Shown here: in pieces, positions 9,060-16,380 of the stretch
Layout of the letters: every line of letters begins with the position of its first letter
How positions within the stretch are numbered: position 1 is the first letter of the stretch
Source: Halomonas urumqiensis
Lineage (GTDB): Bacteria; Pseudomonadota; Gammaproteobacteria; Pseudomonadales; Halomonadaceae
Direction of reading: 5' to 3'
Length of the DNA stretch: 64,000 nucleotides
Assembly (NCBI RefSeq): GCF_003028575.1
Contig: NZ_PYUD01000001.1
Span: 1,364,001 to 1,428,000 of the forward strand
The notes under the pieces: generated by a model
Told to the model about the DNA's origin: nothing
Database searches by the model: none
The model's input: the letters and a program-made list of their open reading frames with translations, nothing else
Made by a program: the position numbers and the translations under genes

Positions 9060-9521
9060 ATGCGCCTGGCATCTCTGATTATCCCCCTGGCCCTGTGGGC
9101 CGGTATCGCCTGCGCCGATCAACATGAGGTGCTGACGCTCAGCCACGCGGGCGAGAGTCGCACGCTAGGCCTCGAGGAGATCGAGCGTACCGAGATGCAT
9201 GAGCTTGAACTTCAGCACCCGGAAGGCCCCTCGGGGCGTTTTGCCGGGGTATGGCTGAATGACTTCCTGGCCGCCCATCGGTTGGATGAAGCGCGCCGAG
9301 TGCGCTTCATCGCCCATGATGACTACACCACCTTTCTCACCCCCGCCGAGCGTCGGCAAAAGGATTATCTGCTGCTGACCCGGCTCGATGGCGAGCCGAT
9401 CCCCCGCCGGGAACTGGGCCCATTGATGCTCGTGGTGCCCGACGATCTCGACGCCGTGCAATCCGGCATCGAACCGATGACGCGGTGGATCTGGGCCATC
9501 CGCGAGATCAGCGCGAGGTGA
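9060..9521 (+). CDS. Small periplasmic protein of the molybdopterin-oxidoreductase-like fold
   Basis: Starts MRLASLIIPLALWAGIACA followed by DQ, a classical Sec signal peptide with AxA-like cleavage, giving a mature protein of about 134 residues. The mature part (GRFAGVWLNDFLAAHRL, ARDDYTT-like AHDDYTTFLTPAE, LLTRLDGEPIPRRELGPLMLVVP) resembles the small single-domain proteins annotated as oxidoreductase molybdopterin-binding domain, which usually lack a real cofactor site. It sits just before a membrane GGDEF gene (31 bp); that pairing recurs in proteobacteria and hints at a periplasmic partner for the cyclase sensor. An alternative start is at 9033. Confidence 0.7.
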   Translation: MRLASLIIPLALWAGIACADQHEVLTLSHAGESRTLGLEEIERTEMHELELQHPEGPSGRFAGVWLNDFLAAHRLDEARRVRFIAHDDYTTFLTPAERRQKDYLLLTRLDGEPIPRRELGPLMLVVPDDLDAVQSGIEPMTRWIWAIREISAR

Positions 9522-9552
9522 CGGGTGGGCATTGACGCATGAGAGCCGACGC

Positions 9553-10695
9553 ATGAAAGTCGACGGGTTTCGCATCGGGTTGGTCACGGTCATCGTCGTG
9601 CTGTTCGGGTTGTGTGGCCTGGCGGCGGGCATGTACATGACCCAGGCGCGGCATCTGGTGGGTGCCGACTACACCGCCATGGTCACCGATGTGGTGCGTG
9701 CCCAGGAAGACCCGGTAAAGCTGCGCCTCGGACTGGATAGCCTGCTCGACAGTCCCGACAGCATCCACATCCAGCAGGTGAGTCATTTGATGTGGTTGAT
9801 TCCACAGCGCATGGAGAGTCTCCGGCACTCGCTCGAAAACAGCGATTTACCTTCGCAAGGCTATGCGCCGCTGCTCGAGGAGCTCGACTACGTCAAACAG
9901 CAGTTGCCGACGCTGGGAGAGAGGGTAGAGCGGGTGATGGACGAGCGAACTCCCGCGAACCTGGATAGCCTGCGGGTGCTCGGTCTCGAGGTGGAGGAGG
10001 GGCTGGCGTGGAGTTACAGCGAGCTCAACGAGCTGCTGCACCAGGCCTCTGCGGAACAGCGGCGCATGATGGGGTGGTTGTCCACGGCGGTGCTGTTGCT
10101 GCTCTCGATGCTGGTCGTGGTGGTCGGCGGCCTTGCGCTGTCGCTGCTGCAGATTCATCGCCAGCGGGAACGCCTGCGCGAGCTGAGCGAGACTGATGCG
10201 CTGACCGGGCTAAGCAATCGGCGCAAGATGCAAGAGATGGCCCAGCATGATTTCGCCCGCGCCGCGCGGCAGGGCGGTGCGTTGAGCTTGCTGGTGCTCG
10301 ACCTCGATCTGTTCAAGGAGGTCAACGACCGCTTCGGCCACCCCGCCGGTGACAAGGTGCTCAAGGCCGTTGCGGACGTGCTGGTGAAACGCGTACGGGA
10401 AAGCGATGTGGTGGCGCGCATGGAAAGCGATGTGGTGGCGCGCATGGGGGGCGAGGAGTTCGCCGTGCTGTTGCCCGATACGGATCGTGATGCCGCCACC
10501 CGGTTCGCCGAGCGCATCCGCGGTGACATCGAACGCATCGCACTGCCCGAGCCGGCCGACGCCCATGCCATCACCGTCAGCATCGGCATCGCCACCGCAG
10601 CGCCAGGCGAGGGGTTCGATGCGCTTTACACCCGCGCCGACCGGGCGCTCTACCGGGCCAAGGCGCGAGGCAGGAACCGACTGGAGCATGCTTGA
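9553..10695 (+). CDS. Membrane diguanylate cyclase with duplicated segment next to GGEEF
   Basis: A 380-residue sensor cyclase. It has a membrane helix near residues 6-28, a periplasmic region of about 135 residues, a second helix near 172-195, then a GGDEF domain with TDALTGLSNRRKM, LLVLDLDLFKEVNDRFGH, GGEEFAVLLP and YRAKARGRNRLE. It should make c-di-GMP from GTP. Immediately before GGEEF the octapeptide ESDVVARM occurs twice, from a 24-bp tandem duplication at 10399-10446; relatives have one copy. This lengthens the strand leading into the active-site hairpin and may alter or abolish activity. ATG at 9553 preferred (GAGAG about 8 nt upstream); a TTG at 9532 is in frame. Confidence 0.93.
   Translation: MKVDGFRIGLVTVIVVLFGLCGLAAGMYMTQARHLVGADYTAMVTDVVRAQEDPVKLRLGLDSLLDSPDSIHIQQVSHLMWLIPQRMESLRHSLENSDLPSQGYAPLLEELDYVKQQLPTLGERVERVMDERTPANLDSLRVLGLEVEEGLAWSYSELNELLHQASAEQRRMMGWLSTAVLLLLSMLVVVVGGLALSLLQIHRQRERLRELSETDALTGLSNRRKMQEMAQHDFARAARQGGALSLLVLDLDLFKEVNDRFGHPAGDKVLKAVADVLVKRVRESDVVARMESDVVARMGGEEFAVLLPDTDRDAATRFAERIRGDIERIALPEPADAHAITVSIGIATAAPGEGFDALYTRADRALYRAKARGRNRLEHA
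10399..10446 (+). repeat. 24-bp perfect tandem duplication inside a GGDEF gene
   Basis: Two identical 24-nt units, 10399-10422 and 10423-10446, each coding ESDVVARM. In frame, so the gene stays open. The GGEEF codons follow at 10447. Confidence 0.97.
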
Positions 10696-10725
10696 GTCTT
10701 ACCATGACGATCTAATATCCCACGT

Positions 10726-10786
10726 CTCACGACTCACGACTCACGACTCACGACTCACGACTCACGACTCACGACTCACGACTCAC
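10726..10786 (+). repeat. Heptamer tandem repeat (CTCACGA), 8.7 copies
   Basis: Eight perfect CTCACGA units followed by CTCAC. It lies between the stop of the upstream GGDEF gene and the hydrolase start at 10814. Shorter runs of the same heptamer follow the structured repeats at 12767, 14865, 16311 and 17888. Confidence 0.95.
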
Positions 10787-10813
10787 CCAAATCACCCACC
10801 CACGGAACCTCCC

Positions 10814-11629
10814 ATGCCACGCGATATCCGCCATCTTCTCAATGTCACCGAGTTCGGCCATGGCGATACCCCGCTGCTGATGATCCATGGCTTCGGCTGT
10901 GACCAGACCGTCTGGAGTCGGCTGGTGCCGTTGCTTGCGGCCGATTTTCGCCTGATCCTGCTCGACCTGCCGGGCTTCGGTGCCTCGGCGCCCGAGGTGC
11001 TCTCGCCAAGCCGGCATGCCACGCTTGCCGGCCACGTTGACGAGATTGTCGAATTGATCGATGCGCTGGAGCTTCGCGATGCCCTGGTAATAGGCCATTC
11101 GATGGGGGGACCCATTGCGATGATGGCATCCGTTGCCCGCCCCGGGGCGTTTCGCAAGCTGTGCCTGATGTGCGCCTCGGCGCGGTATCTGGACGACCCG
11201 CCGGACTACATCGGCGGCTACAACGAAGAGCAGCTTCACGGCCTGATGCAGCTGATGGAACAGAACTACCTCGACTGGGCCAGCACACTCTCCCAGGTGG
11301 CCCTCGGCGATGCGCTGACCGATTATCACCATCACGACCTGCGCGAGCGTTTTCTGGCGGTAAAGCCGGAGGTATTGAGGCCGCTGGCCCGCGATATCTT
11401 CTACGGCGACAAACGCGACCTGCTGCCCCGTGTCAGCGTGCCAAGCGTGGTGCTGCAGCCCTCGGTTGACGCCATCGTGCCACGAGAAGCGGCCGAATAC
11501 CTGCAGCGCCACCTGCCGCACGGCGAACTCGATATCCTGGATTGCCCAGGCCACTATCCCCAGCTCACCCACCCCGAGCTCGTGGCCCTGGTGGTGCGTC
11601 AGCACTTGCGCAGCCCCTCGGCCAACTAA
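10814..11629 (+). CDS. RsbQ-like alpha/beta hydrolase
   Basis: A 271-residue alpha/beta hydrolase of the RsbQ/KAI2-D14 type. The sequence has LMIHGFGCDQTVW (oxyanion strand), the nucleophile elbow GHSMGG, an acid residue in PSVDAIVP and the base in PGHYPQLTHP, so the Ser-Asp-His triad is complete. In Bacillus RsbQ works with the PAS-domain phosphatase RsbP. Here the next gene, 13 bp downstream and probably translationally coupled, is PAS plus GGDEF, so the hydrolase may supply or sense a small hydrophobic signal for that PAS domain (inference). The Shine-Dalgarno is weak. Confidence 0.88.
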   Translation: MPRDIRHLLNVTEFGHGDTPLLMIHGFGCDQTVWSRLVPLLAADFRLILLDLPGFGASAPEVLSPSRHATLAGHVDEIVELIDALELRDALVIGHSMGGPIAMMASVARPGAFRKLCLMCASARYLDDPPDYIGGYNEEQLHGLMQLMEQNYLDWASTLSQVALGDALTDYHHHDLRERFLAVKPEVLRPLARDIFYGDKRDLLPRVSVPSVVLQPSVDAIVPREAAEYLQRHLPHGELDILDCPGHYPQLTHPELVALVVRQHLRSPSAN

Positions 11630-11642
11630 GGCGGTCTCCGGC

Positions 11643-12635
11643 ATGCCCGCACGTGATGAAGAGCTGGCGATGTGGTGGACACAGGCCCCCGATGGCCAAC
11701 TGGTGGTCGACGAGGGCGGCTATGTACTGGCCGCCAACGACACCCTGGCGGACTGGCTCGATACGCCCGCCAGCAACCTTCGCGACACCCTGGCAAGCGA
11801 GCTGTTCACGTCGTCGGCGCGCTTGATCTACCTGGGCCTGGTCGGCTTTCGTCTTGCCCACCAGGGCAGTGCCGATGAGGCGCACCTGGAGCTGCGCCTA
11901 CCCCACGGCAGGACGCTGGCGGTGCTGTGCAGTGCCAAGCGGATCGCGCATGGTGGGGGCTGGATGGTGCTGATCTCGATGATGCCGATTGCCCGCAAGC
12001 ATCGCCTGGAGCGTGAACTGCTCGAAGCGCGCCAGGTCAATGCCAGGCAGCTCGATGAGAAGTCCCGGCTGATCGCTGAACTGGAATCCTTGAGGGCCAC
12101 ACTGGAAGGGCGTAGCCAGGAGCTCGAGCTGCTCAACCAGCGGCTCGACCGACAAGCCACCACCGACCATCTCACCGGCTTGCCCAACCGCCGCTATTTC
12201 GAGGAACAGCTGACGAGTCTGTTGTCGCAACTTGCCAACCAGGACGCCGCAAGCGCCTTCACCCTGGCGCTGCTGGACATCGACTACTTCAAGTCGGTCA
12301 ATGATACCCACGGGCATGGGGCGGGCGACCGAGTGCTTGTCACCCTGGCCGAGTTGATTCGCCAGACCCTGCGCGGTGGCGATGTTGCCGCGCGCATCGG
12401 CGGCGAGGAATTCGTGCTGATGATGCTGAATACCCCTATCGACGCCGCACGCGTCGGGGTCGAGCGCCTGCGCCTGACGGTGGAGTGCCATGCCTGGCAG
12501 AAAACGCCCATCACCCTGAGCATCGGCCTTGCCGCCTACCGTTCCGGCGACACCGCCGAAAGCCTGCTGCAACGGGCCGACCGGGCGCTCTACCGCGCCA
12601 AGGCACGAGGCAGAAACCGCCTGGAACATATGTGA
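11643..12635 (+). CDS. PAS-GGDEF diguanylate cyclase
   Basis: A 330-residue soluble protein. Residues 1-115 form a PAS-like sensor (QAPDGQLVVDEGGYVLAANDT at its start), residues 125-170 a coiled coil, and 170-330 a GGDEF domain with TDHLTGLPNRRYFEEQ, LALLDIDYFKSVNDTHGHGAGD, RIGGEEFVLM and RADRALYRAKARGRNRLEHM. All catalytic motifs are intact. The last 19 residues are nearly identical to those of the cyclase ending at 10695, suggesting past gene conversion or duplication. Likely cotranscribed with the hydrolase upstream, mirroring the RsbQ-RsbP arrangement with c-di-GMP synthesis as output. Confidence 0.93.
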   Translation: MPARDEELAMWWTQAPDGQLVVDEGGYVLAANDTLADWLDTPASNLRDTLASELFTSSARLIYLGLVGFRLAHQGSADEAHLELRLPHGRTLAVLCSAKRIAHGGGWMVLISMMPIARKHRLERELLEARQVNARQLDEKSRLIAELESLRATLEGRSQELELLNQRLDRQATTDHLTGLPNRRYFEEQLTSLLSQLANQDAASAFTLALLDIDYFKSVNDTHGHGAGDRVLVTLAELIRQTLRGGDVAARIGGEEFVLMMLNTPIDAARVGVERLRLTVECHAWQKTPITLSIGLAAYRSGDTAESLLQRADRALYRAKARGRNRLEHM

Positions 12636-12655
12636 CCCCGCCGCTCTCGCCTTGC

Positions 12656-12830
12656 TCGCGGCTCGGCGGCGACAGGACTGCGCGAGGGCGCTGTAAATAC
12701 CTCCCTGTAAGCTACTTTTGCCATCCCTGGCAAAAGACCCTCGCTTAGCCCTGTCCCCTGCGCCGCTCACGATTCACGACTCACGCCTCACGACTCTCGA
12801 CTCACCAGCGCAGCGCTCACCCCTCACCGA
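12656..12830 (+). repeat. Structured intergenic repeat, copy 3 (type A) with heptamer tail
   Basis: Element 12656-12770: GGCGACAGG, GGGCGCTGTAAATACCTCCC, the perfect hairpin CTTTTGCCA-TCCC-TGGCAAAAG, then CCCTCGCT and CCCTGTCCCC. The outer GACAGG/CCTGTC and the inner arms nest. A tail of degenerate CTCACGA heptamers runs to the tus-like stop codon. Confidence 0.8.
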
Positions 12831-13711
12831 TACCGATACACCCGCAGGCTTGGCAGAAACGGTTCGTCCTCGAGTTTCTCGTCGCGGCGCCGGGCGCGGA
12901 TACGTGTCTCCGGCGGGGCAAGGGGTGGCAGGTTGTGATGGGGCAGGCGGCCATCCTCGCTGGGCGCGAACAGCGGCAGGGCGACGTTCATGGCGCGCCG
13001 CGTGCGGCCATCGTCCAGCGGTTCACGGTAGAACAGGTTGGCGCGCATCAGCGGCGCCTGGCGCTGCACCTGGGCCAGCGGTTCAGCGCTGGGGATGCCG
13101 GCCAGCTTGCGTAGCTGGATGCGCACATGGGGGGCGTCGGTGTTCAGCGCCAGCAAGCGCTTCTCCACCTCCGCAACGCTCAAGCGCTTGATCGAACGGC
13201 CACTGGAATACCACGCCAGGCGCACCCGAGCGACCGGGGCCTCGGCCACCGGAATCGCCCGCCAGCACTGCTTGAGGTGCAGCCGCGCCAGCCCCTGGCC
13301 GCGCAGATGATCGTGCAGGGCGGGGTGGCGAAAGGGCAGCACCGCCTTGGCCTCGGGAATCAGCGCCGGGGCCTGCTGGCGAATGGTGGCCAGCAGGGCG
13401 GCGAAATTGGCCTTGGCCTGGTTGGTGGCGGCCACGCGTTCCATCAGCGAGGCATCGGCGGCCACCAGCCCCACGTGGGCGCGGGTGGCGCGGCCATCCT
13501 GCCCATCGGCGTACCAGAAATCGAGCATCGCCCGCCGCAGCCACTCAGCGCCCGCGTCGGCCTCGACAGGTTCCGGCTGGCCGAAGATCCAGCACGCCGA
13601 GGGGGCGTTGCGGTAGTGCGCCGCCAACGCCTCGCTTTGCTCGATCAACGCATCGAAGGCGGCTTCGAGTTCGGCAAGCAGGCGGTATTCGGGGCGCGGG
13701 GCTAGGTTCAT
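12824..13711 (-). CDS. tus: Tus-family DNA replication terminus site-binding protein
   Basis: A 295-residue protein whose order of blocks follows E. coli Tus (309 aa): an N-terminal helical segment (LLAELEAAFDALIEQSEALAAH), a central helix pair (MERVAATNQAKANFAALL), then VARVRLAWYSSGRSIKRLSVAEVEKRLL, which lines up with the Tus segment [24 protein letters not shown], and a C-terminal strand FLPSLRVYRYR like the Tus end. Identity is low, and I judged this by eye. Tus binds Ter sites and blocks replication forks in one direction. It is the last gene of the minus-strand pil cluster. The start codon lies inside a 14-bp tandem repeat, see 13706. Confidence 0.7.
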   Translation of the reverse strand: MNLAPRPEYRLLAELEAAFDALIEQSEALAAHYRNAPSACWIFGQPEPVEADAGAEWLRRAMLDFWYADGQDGRATRAHVGLVAADASLMERVAATNQAKANFAALLATIRQQAPALIPEAKAVLPFRHPALHDHLRGQGLARLHLKQCWRAIPVAEAPVARVRLAWYSSGRSIKRLSVAEVEKRLLALNTDAPHVRIQLRKLAGIPSAEPLAQVQRQAPLMRANLFYREPLDDGRTRRAMNVALPLFAPSEDGRLPHHNLPPLAPPETRIRARRRDEKLEDEPFLPSLRVYRYR

Positions 13712-13771
13712 CGGGTCAGGTTCATCGGGTCAGGTTCATCGGGACAGGTTCATCGGGACAGGCTCATCCGG
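13706..13771 (-). repeat. 14-bp tandem repeat over the start of the tus-like gene
   Basis: Four units of GTTCATCGGG(T/A)CAG at 13706, 13720, 13734 and 13748 plus a degenerate fifth. On the minus strand each unit carries ATGAAC, so there are four possible ATGs, in changing frames because 14 is not a multiple of 3; the one at 13711 is the frame-correct start. Confidence 0.95.
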
Positions 13772-13785
13772 GGGCGCTCACAGGT

Positions 13786-14028
13786 TTATTCGCGTTCGCT
13801 GAAATCGCCGCGTTCGGCACGCAGAATCATCTCGTCGATCTCGGTCTCGTCCATGGCCGGCTCGCCGGCGATGCGGTGCGAGCCATCGGCCCAGGCCCCC
13901 AGGTCGAGGGTCCGGCAGCGTTCGCTGCAAAAGGGCCGAAAGGGGTTGTCGTCGCGCCATGCCACCTTCTTGCGGCATTGCGGGCAGGCGACCTGGAGAG
14001 GGCGGCGGGTATCGGAAGTCGCGTTCAT
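13786..14028 (-). CDS. yacG: DNA gyrase inhibitor YacG (zinc ribbon)
   Basis: A small zinc protein with the four-Cys ribbon CPQC and CSERC and the YacG signature NPFRPFCSERCRTLDLGAW. E. coli YacG binds GyrB and inhibits gyrase; note that gyrA itself lies at 62155. The C-terminal tail is acidic. The ATG at 14028 gives the usual N-terminus; a GTG at 14046 overlaps the coaE stop (GTGA) and could be the translated start through coupling. It follows coaE as in many gammaproteobacteria. Confidence 0.93.
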   Translation of the reverse strand: MNATSDTRRPLQVACPQCRKKVAWRDDNPFRPFCSERCRTLDLGAWADGSHRIAGEPAMDETEIDEMILRAERGDFSERE

Positions 14029-14042
14029 GCTGGGGTCCTGTG

Positions 14043-14681
14043 TCACTTGGTATCCACGATGGGTGTTGCCTTGGCACCGGCGTTTTGGGCAAGCTCCCGG
14101 TAGCGCCGGTCGAGCTCGGCCACTTGCGCGTCGAGGCTGGCTTGGTCGCCCCCATTGTCGAGCACATCGTCGGCGCGGGCCAGCCGTTCGCTTCTCGACA
14201 TCTGAGCGGCGACGATGGCGCGGGCCTGGTCCTCGTCCACGCCATCGCGCTGCGCGGTGCGGGCGATCTGTACGCTCACCGGCACATCGATCACCAGTCG
14301 GCGGTCGACCAGCGCGCTCTGGCCCGATTCGAACAACAACGGGGAGACCAGCAGCACGTAGGGGCCATGTTCCGCCTCCATGCGGGCGAGGTGGCGGTCG
14401 AGCCGTTCACGGATGCGCGGGTGGGTCACTTCCTCGAGCCACATGCGTTCGCCGGGGTCGGCGAAGACGATTTCACGCAGCACCCGCCGGTCGAGGCTGC
14501 CATCATCCTGAAGCACCGCAGGCCCGTAACGCTCGGCGATCATGTCGAGCGCGGGTTCCCCCGGCGCCACCACCTCGCGCGCCACGTCATCGGCATCCAC
14601 CCAGGCAATGCCCAACGCCCCGAAGGCCCGCGCCACCGTCGACTTGCCCGACGCGATCCCGCCGGTGACTCCTATGATCAT
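14043..14681 (-). CDS. coaE: Dephospho-CoA kinase
   Basis: Last step of coenzyme A synthesis: ATP-dependent phosphorylation of dephospho-CoA at the 3' hydroxyl of ribose. The P-loop GVTGGIASGKSTV is at residues 4-16, followed by DADDVAREVV and the lid region with HPRIRERLDRH. At 212 residues it has standard length. AGGAG precedes the ATG at 4-5 nt. Part of the pilB-pilC-pilD-coaE-yacG order that is typical of this class. Confidence 0.96.
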   Translation of the reverse strand: MIIGVTGGIASGKSTVARAFGALGIAWVDADDVAREVVAPGEPALDMIAERYGPAVLQDDGSLDRRVLREIVFADPGERMWLEEVTHPRIRERLDRHLARMEAEHGPYVLLVSPLLFESGQSALVDRRLVIDVPVSVQIARTAQRDGVDEDQARAIVAAQMSRSERLARADDVLDNGGDQASLDAQVAELDRRYRELAQNAGAKATPIVDTK

Positions 14682-14743
14682 GACACTCCTCTCAAGGGCC
14701 GCATCTCAGTCCTCTCGCCTCAGTCCTCTCGCCACCGCTCGGC

Positions 14744-14930
14744 CCGCGGCTCGTCGGCGACAGGGTTTAAGCGGACACGCTGTGAACCCCTCCCTGGGCG
14801 CTAACTTTTTCGTCCCTGAAAAAGATGTCCGCTACACCCTGTCCCCTGCGCCGCTCACGTTTCTCGACTCACGCCTCACACCTCACAAGCGCGAAGCGCG
14901 CTCACGCTTCACCCCTCACCACTCACAACA
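14744..14930 (+). repeat. Structured intergenic repeat, copy 4 (type B) with tail
   Basis: Element 14744-14858: GGCGACAGGG, AAGCGGACACGCTG, CTTTTTC-GTCCCT-GAAAAAG hairpin, TGTCCGCT and CCCTGTCCCC. Stems GACAGGG/CCCTGTC, AGCGGACA/TGTCCGCT and CTTTTTC/GAAAAAG nest inside each other. The tail has degenerate CTCACGC-type heptamers. It separates coaE from pilD. Confidence 0.8.
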
Positions 14931-15777
14931 AAAACAACCCACCGTATACCGCCATCAATGGCTCGCCGGCCAGCAGGGCGATCCACCCGGCCATGGCGAG
15001 GAACGGGCCGAACGGCATGGGCGCACCGCGCAGGCGGGGGATGGCCAGTTGTGTGGCGATACCGACGATCGCGCCAACCCCGGCGGAGAGGATCAACAGC
15101 AGCGGCAGATATTGCCAGCCCATCCACGCGCCGAGTGCCGCCAGCAGCTTGAAATCACCATAGCCCATGCCTTCCTTGCCGGTGAAAAGCTTGAACAGCC
15201 AGTAGAAGCTCCACAGGGCGAGATAGCCGGCCATGGCGCCGATCACCGCACTGGGCAATAGCAGCGGTTGAAAGAGCAGTTGATAGGCTAGCCCGGCCCA
15301 CAGCAGCGGCAGGGTCAGGATATCCGGCAGCAGTTGGGTGCGCAGGTCGATCACCGCCATGGCCAACAGCGCCAGGCACGCGCCGAACACGAACAGCCCC
15401 TGCGGGCTTGCGCCGTACAGCGCCACCACGCACACCGCCAGCACCCCGCCGGCCAGTTCCACCAGCGGGTATTGCGGGCTGATGCGCCCTTGGCAGCTGG
15501 CGCAGCGGCCACGCCGTTTCACCCAGCCAAGCAGCGGGATGTTGTCGTGCCAGGCGATGGGGCTTTCGCAGGCGGGGCACAGCGAACGCGGCGTCACCAG
15601 GTTGAAGGTGGGCGAGCCATGCTCGTCGGCAAGTTCCAGCGCCTCGCGGGCCTCGGCCCGCCAGCCACGCATCAGCATCACCGGCAGCCGGGTGATCACC
15701 ACATTGAGAAAGCTGCCGAGGCAAAGCCCGACGAACGCGGCCAACGGCCACAGCAGGGAAGGGGGCAAATCAAGCAA
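14923..15777 (-). CDS. pilD: Prepilin leader peptidase / N-methyltransferase
   Basis: Inner-membrane aspartic protease that cuts type IV prepilins after the Gly of the leader and methylates the new Phe. The 284-residue protein has the N-terminal methylase region with the zinc-type Cys pairs CPAC and CASC, then the catalytic Asp motifs AVIDLRTQLLPD and GYGDFKLL, and about eight hydrophobic segments. No ATG is available: the frame upstream hits a stop, and the start is the TTG at 15777-15775 with AAGGA 10 nt before it. It should process the PilA encoded at 20095. Confidence 0.95.
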   Translation of the reverse strand: MLDLPPSLLWPLAAFVGLCLGSFLNVVITRLPVMLMRGWRAEAREALELADEHGSPTFNLVTPRSLCPACESPIAWHDNIPLLGWVKRRGRCASCQGRISPQYPLVELAGGVLAVCVVALYGASPQGLFVFGACLALLAMAVIDLRTQLLPDILTLPLLWAGLAYQLLFQPLLLPSAVIGAMAGYLALWSFYWLFKLFTGKEGMGYGDFKLLAALGAWMGWQYLPLLLILSAGVGAIVGIATQLAIPRLRGAPMPFGPFLAMAGWIALLAGEPLMAVYGGLFLL

Positions 15778-15821
15778 GCGTGCAAAGTCCTTGTGGTCCT
15801 GGGGCGATAGTCAGACAGTGG

Positions 15822-16013
15822 CTACGCGGCAGCGCTTTTCAGCAGTGGCCAGGCGCCCTGCCTGGAAGCCTCCAGAATGACGACTTCCACGATGGTGCCA
15901 TCTTCCGCATAGCTGATGTGGGTGTTCCAGTCCTGCGACGTTTCCTTGCAGATCGGTTTTTCCGAGAGGTGGAGCACCAGAATATCGTCGGCCTCGTCAT
16001 AGGTGGTACGCAT
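15822..16013 (-). CDS. DUF2283 family protein
   Basis: A 63-residue protein beginning MRTTYDEADDILVLHLSEKP and continuing DGTIVEVVILEASRQ, the DUF2283 pattern. GGGAG lies 8-10 nt upstream. Members are often the second gene of small two-gene loci that look like toxin-antitoxin pairs. The upstream partner here is 5'-truncated (16019-16183), with only 5 bp between them, so this gene may be an orphan. Function unknown. Confidence 0.75.
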   Translation of the reverse strand: MRTTYDEADDILVLHLSEKPICKETSQDWNTHISYAEDGTIVEVVILEASRQGAWPLLKSAAA

Positions 16014-16018
16014 GATGT

Positions 16019-16183
16019 TTACTCCCACTGGAAGTGATGCATGACAGTCTTGACGACAAGTTTATCCTCCAGAATCACAGCCGCACAGATCAGATTGTCG
16101 CTACGCCCATCCAGCTCCTTGGCTATCCAGAACCGAGTGTCATCCTTGTAGCGAATCAGGCCCGTTTCAAGGAGGTCAAGTAA
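16019..16183 (-). pseudogene. 5'-truncated partner gene of the DUF2283 gene
   Basis: An open frame on the minus strand reading ETGLIRYKDDTRFWIAKELD, then NLICAAVILEDKLVVKTVMH and ending HHFQWE at a TAA. There is no start codon: a TAG at 16184-16186 closes the frame upstream, and the structured repeat at 16188 begins right there. It looks like the C-terminal part of a small gene whose 5' end was lost. I cannot assign the family; its position 5 bp before the DUF2283 gene fits a two-gene locus. Confidence 0.6.
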
Positions 16184-16187
16184 CTAA

Positions 16188-16380
16188 CCCGCGGCTCGAC
16201 GGCGACAGCGCTTTAGCGGACACGCTGTAAACCCCTCCCTGGGCGCTAACTTTTTCGTCCCTGAAAAAGATGTCCGCTACGCGCTGTCCCCTGCGCCGTT
16301 CATGCTTATCGACTCACGACTCACGACTCACGACTCACGACTCACGACTCACACCTCACCAGCGCAGCGCTCACGCCTCA
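16188..16380 (+). repeat. Structured intergenic repeat, copy 5 (type B) with heptamer run
   Basis: Element 16188-16301, very close to copy 4 in sequence (AAACCCCTCCCTGGGCGCTA, then the CTTTTTC/GAAAAAG hairpin). It is followed by about six units of CTCACGA at 16311-16352. It directly abuts the truncated gene at 16019-16183. Confidence 0.8.

Noticed and set aside
12718..13191. Open frame reading through repeat copy 3 and antisense to the tus-like gene
   Set aside because: Its 5' part is the structured repeat and heptamer tail, and the rest mirrors a GC-rich gene on the other strand. Equivalent frames arise at the other repeat copies (16270, 17830) because of the shared sequence.
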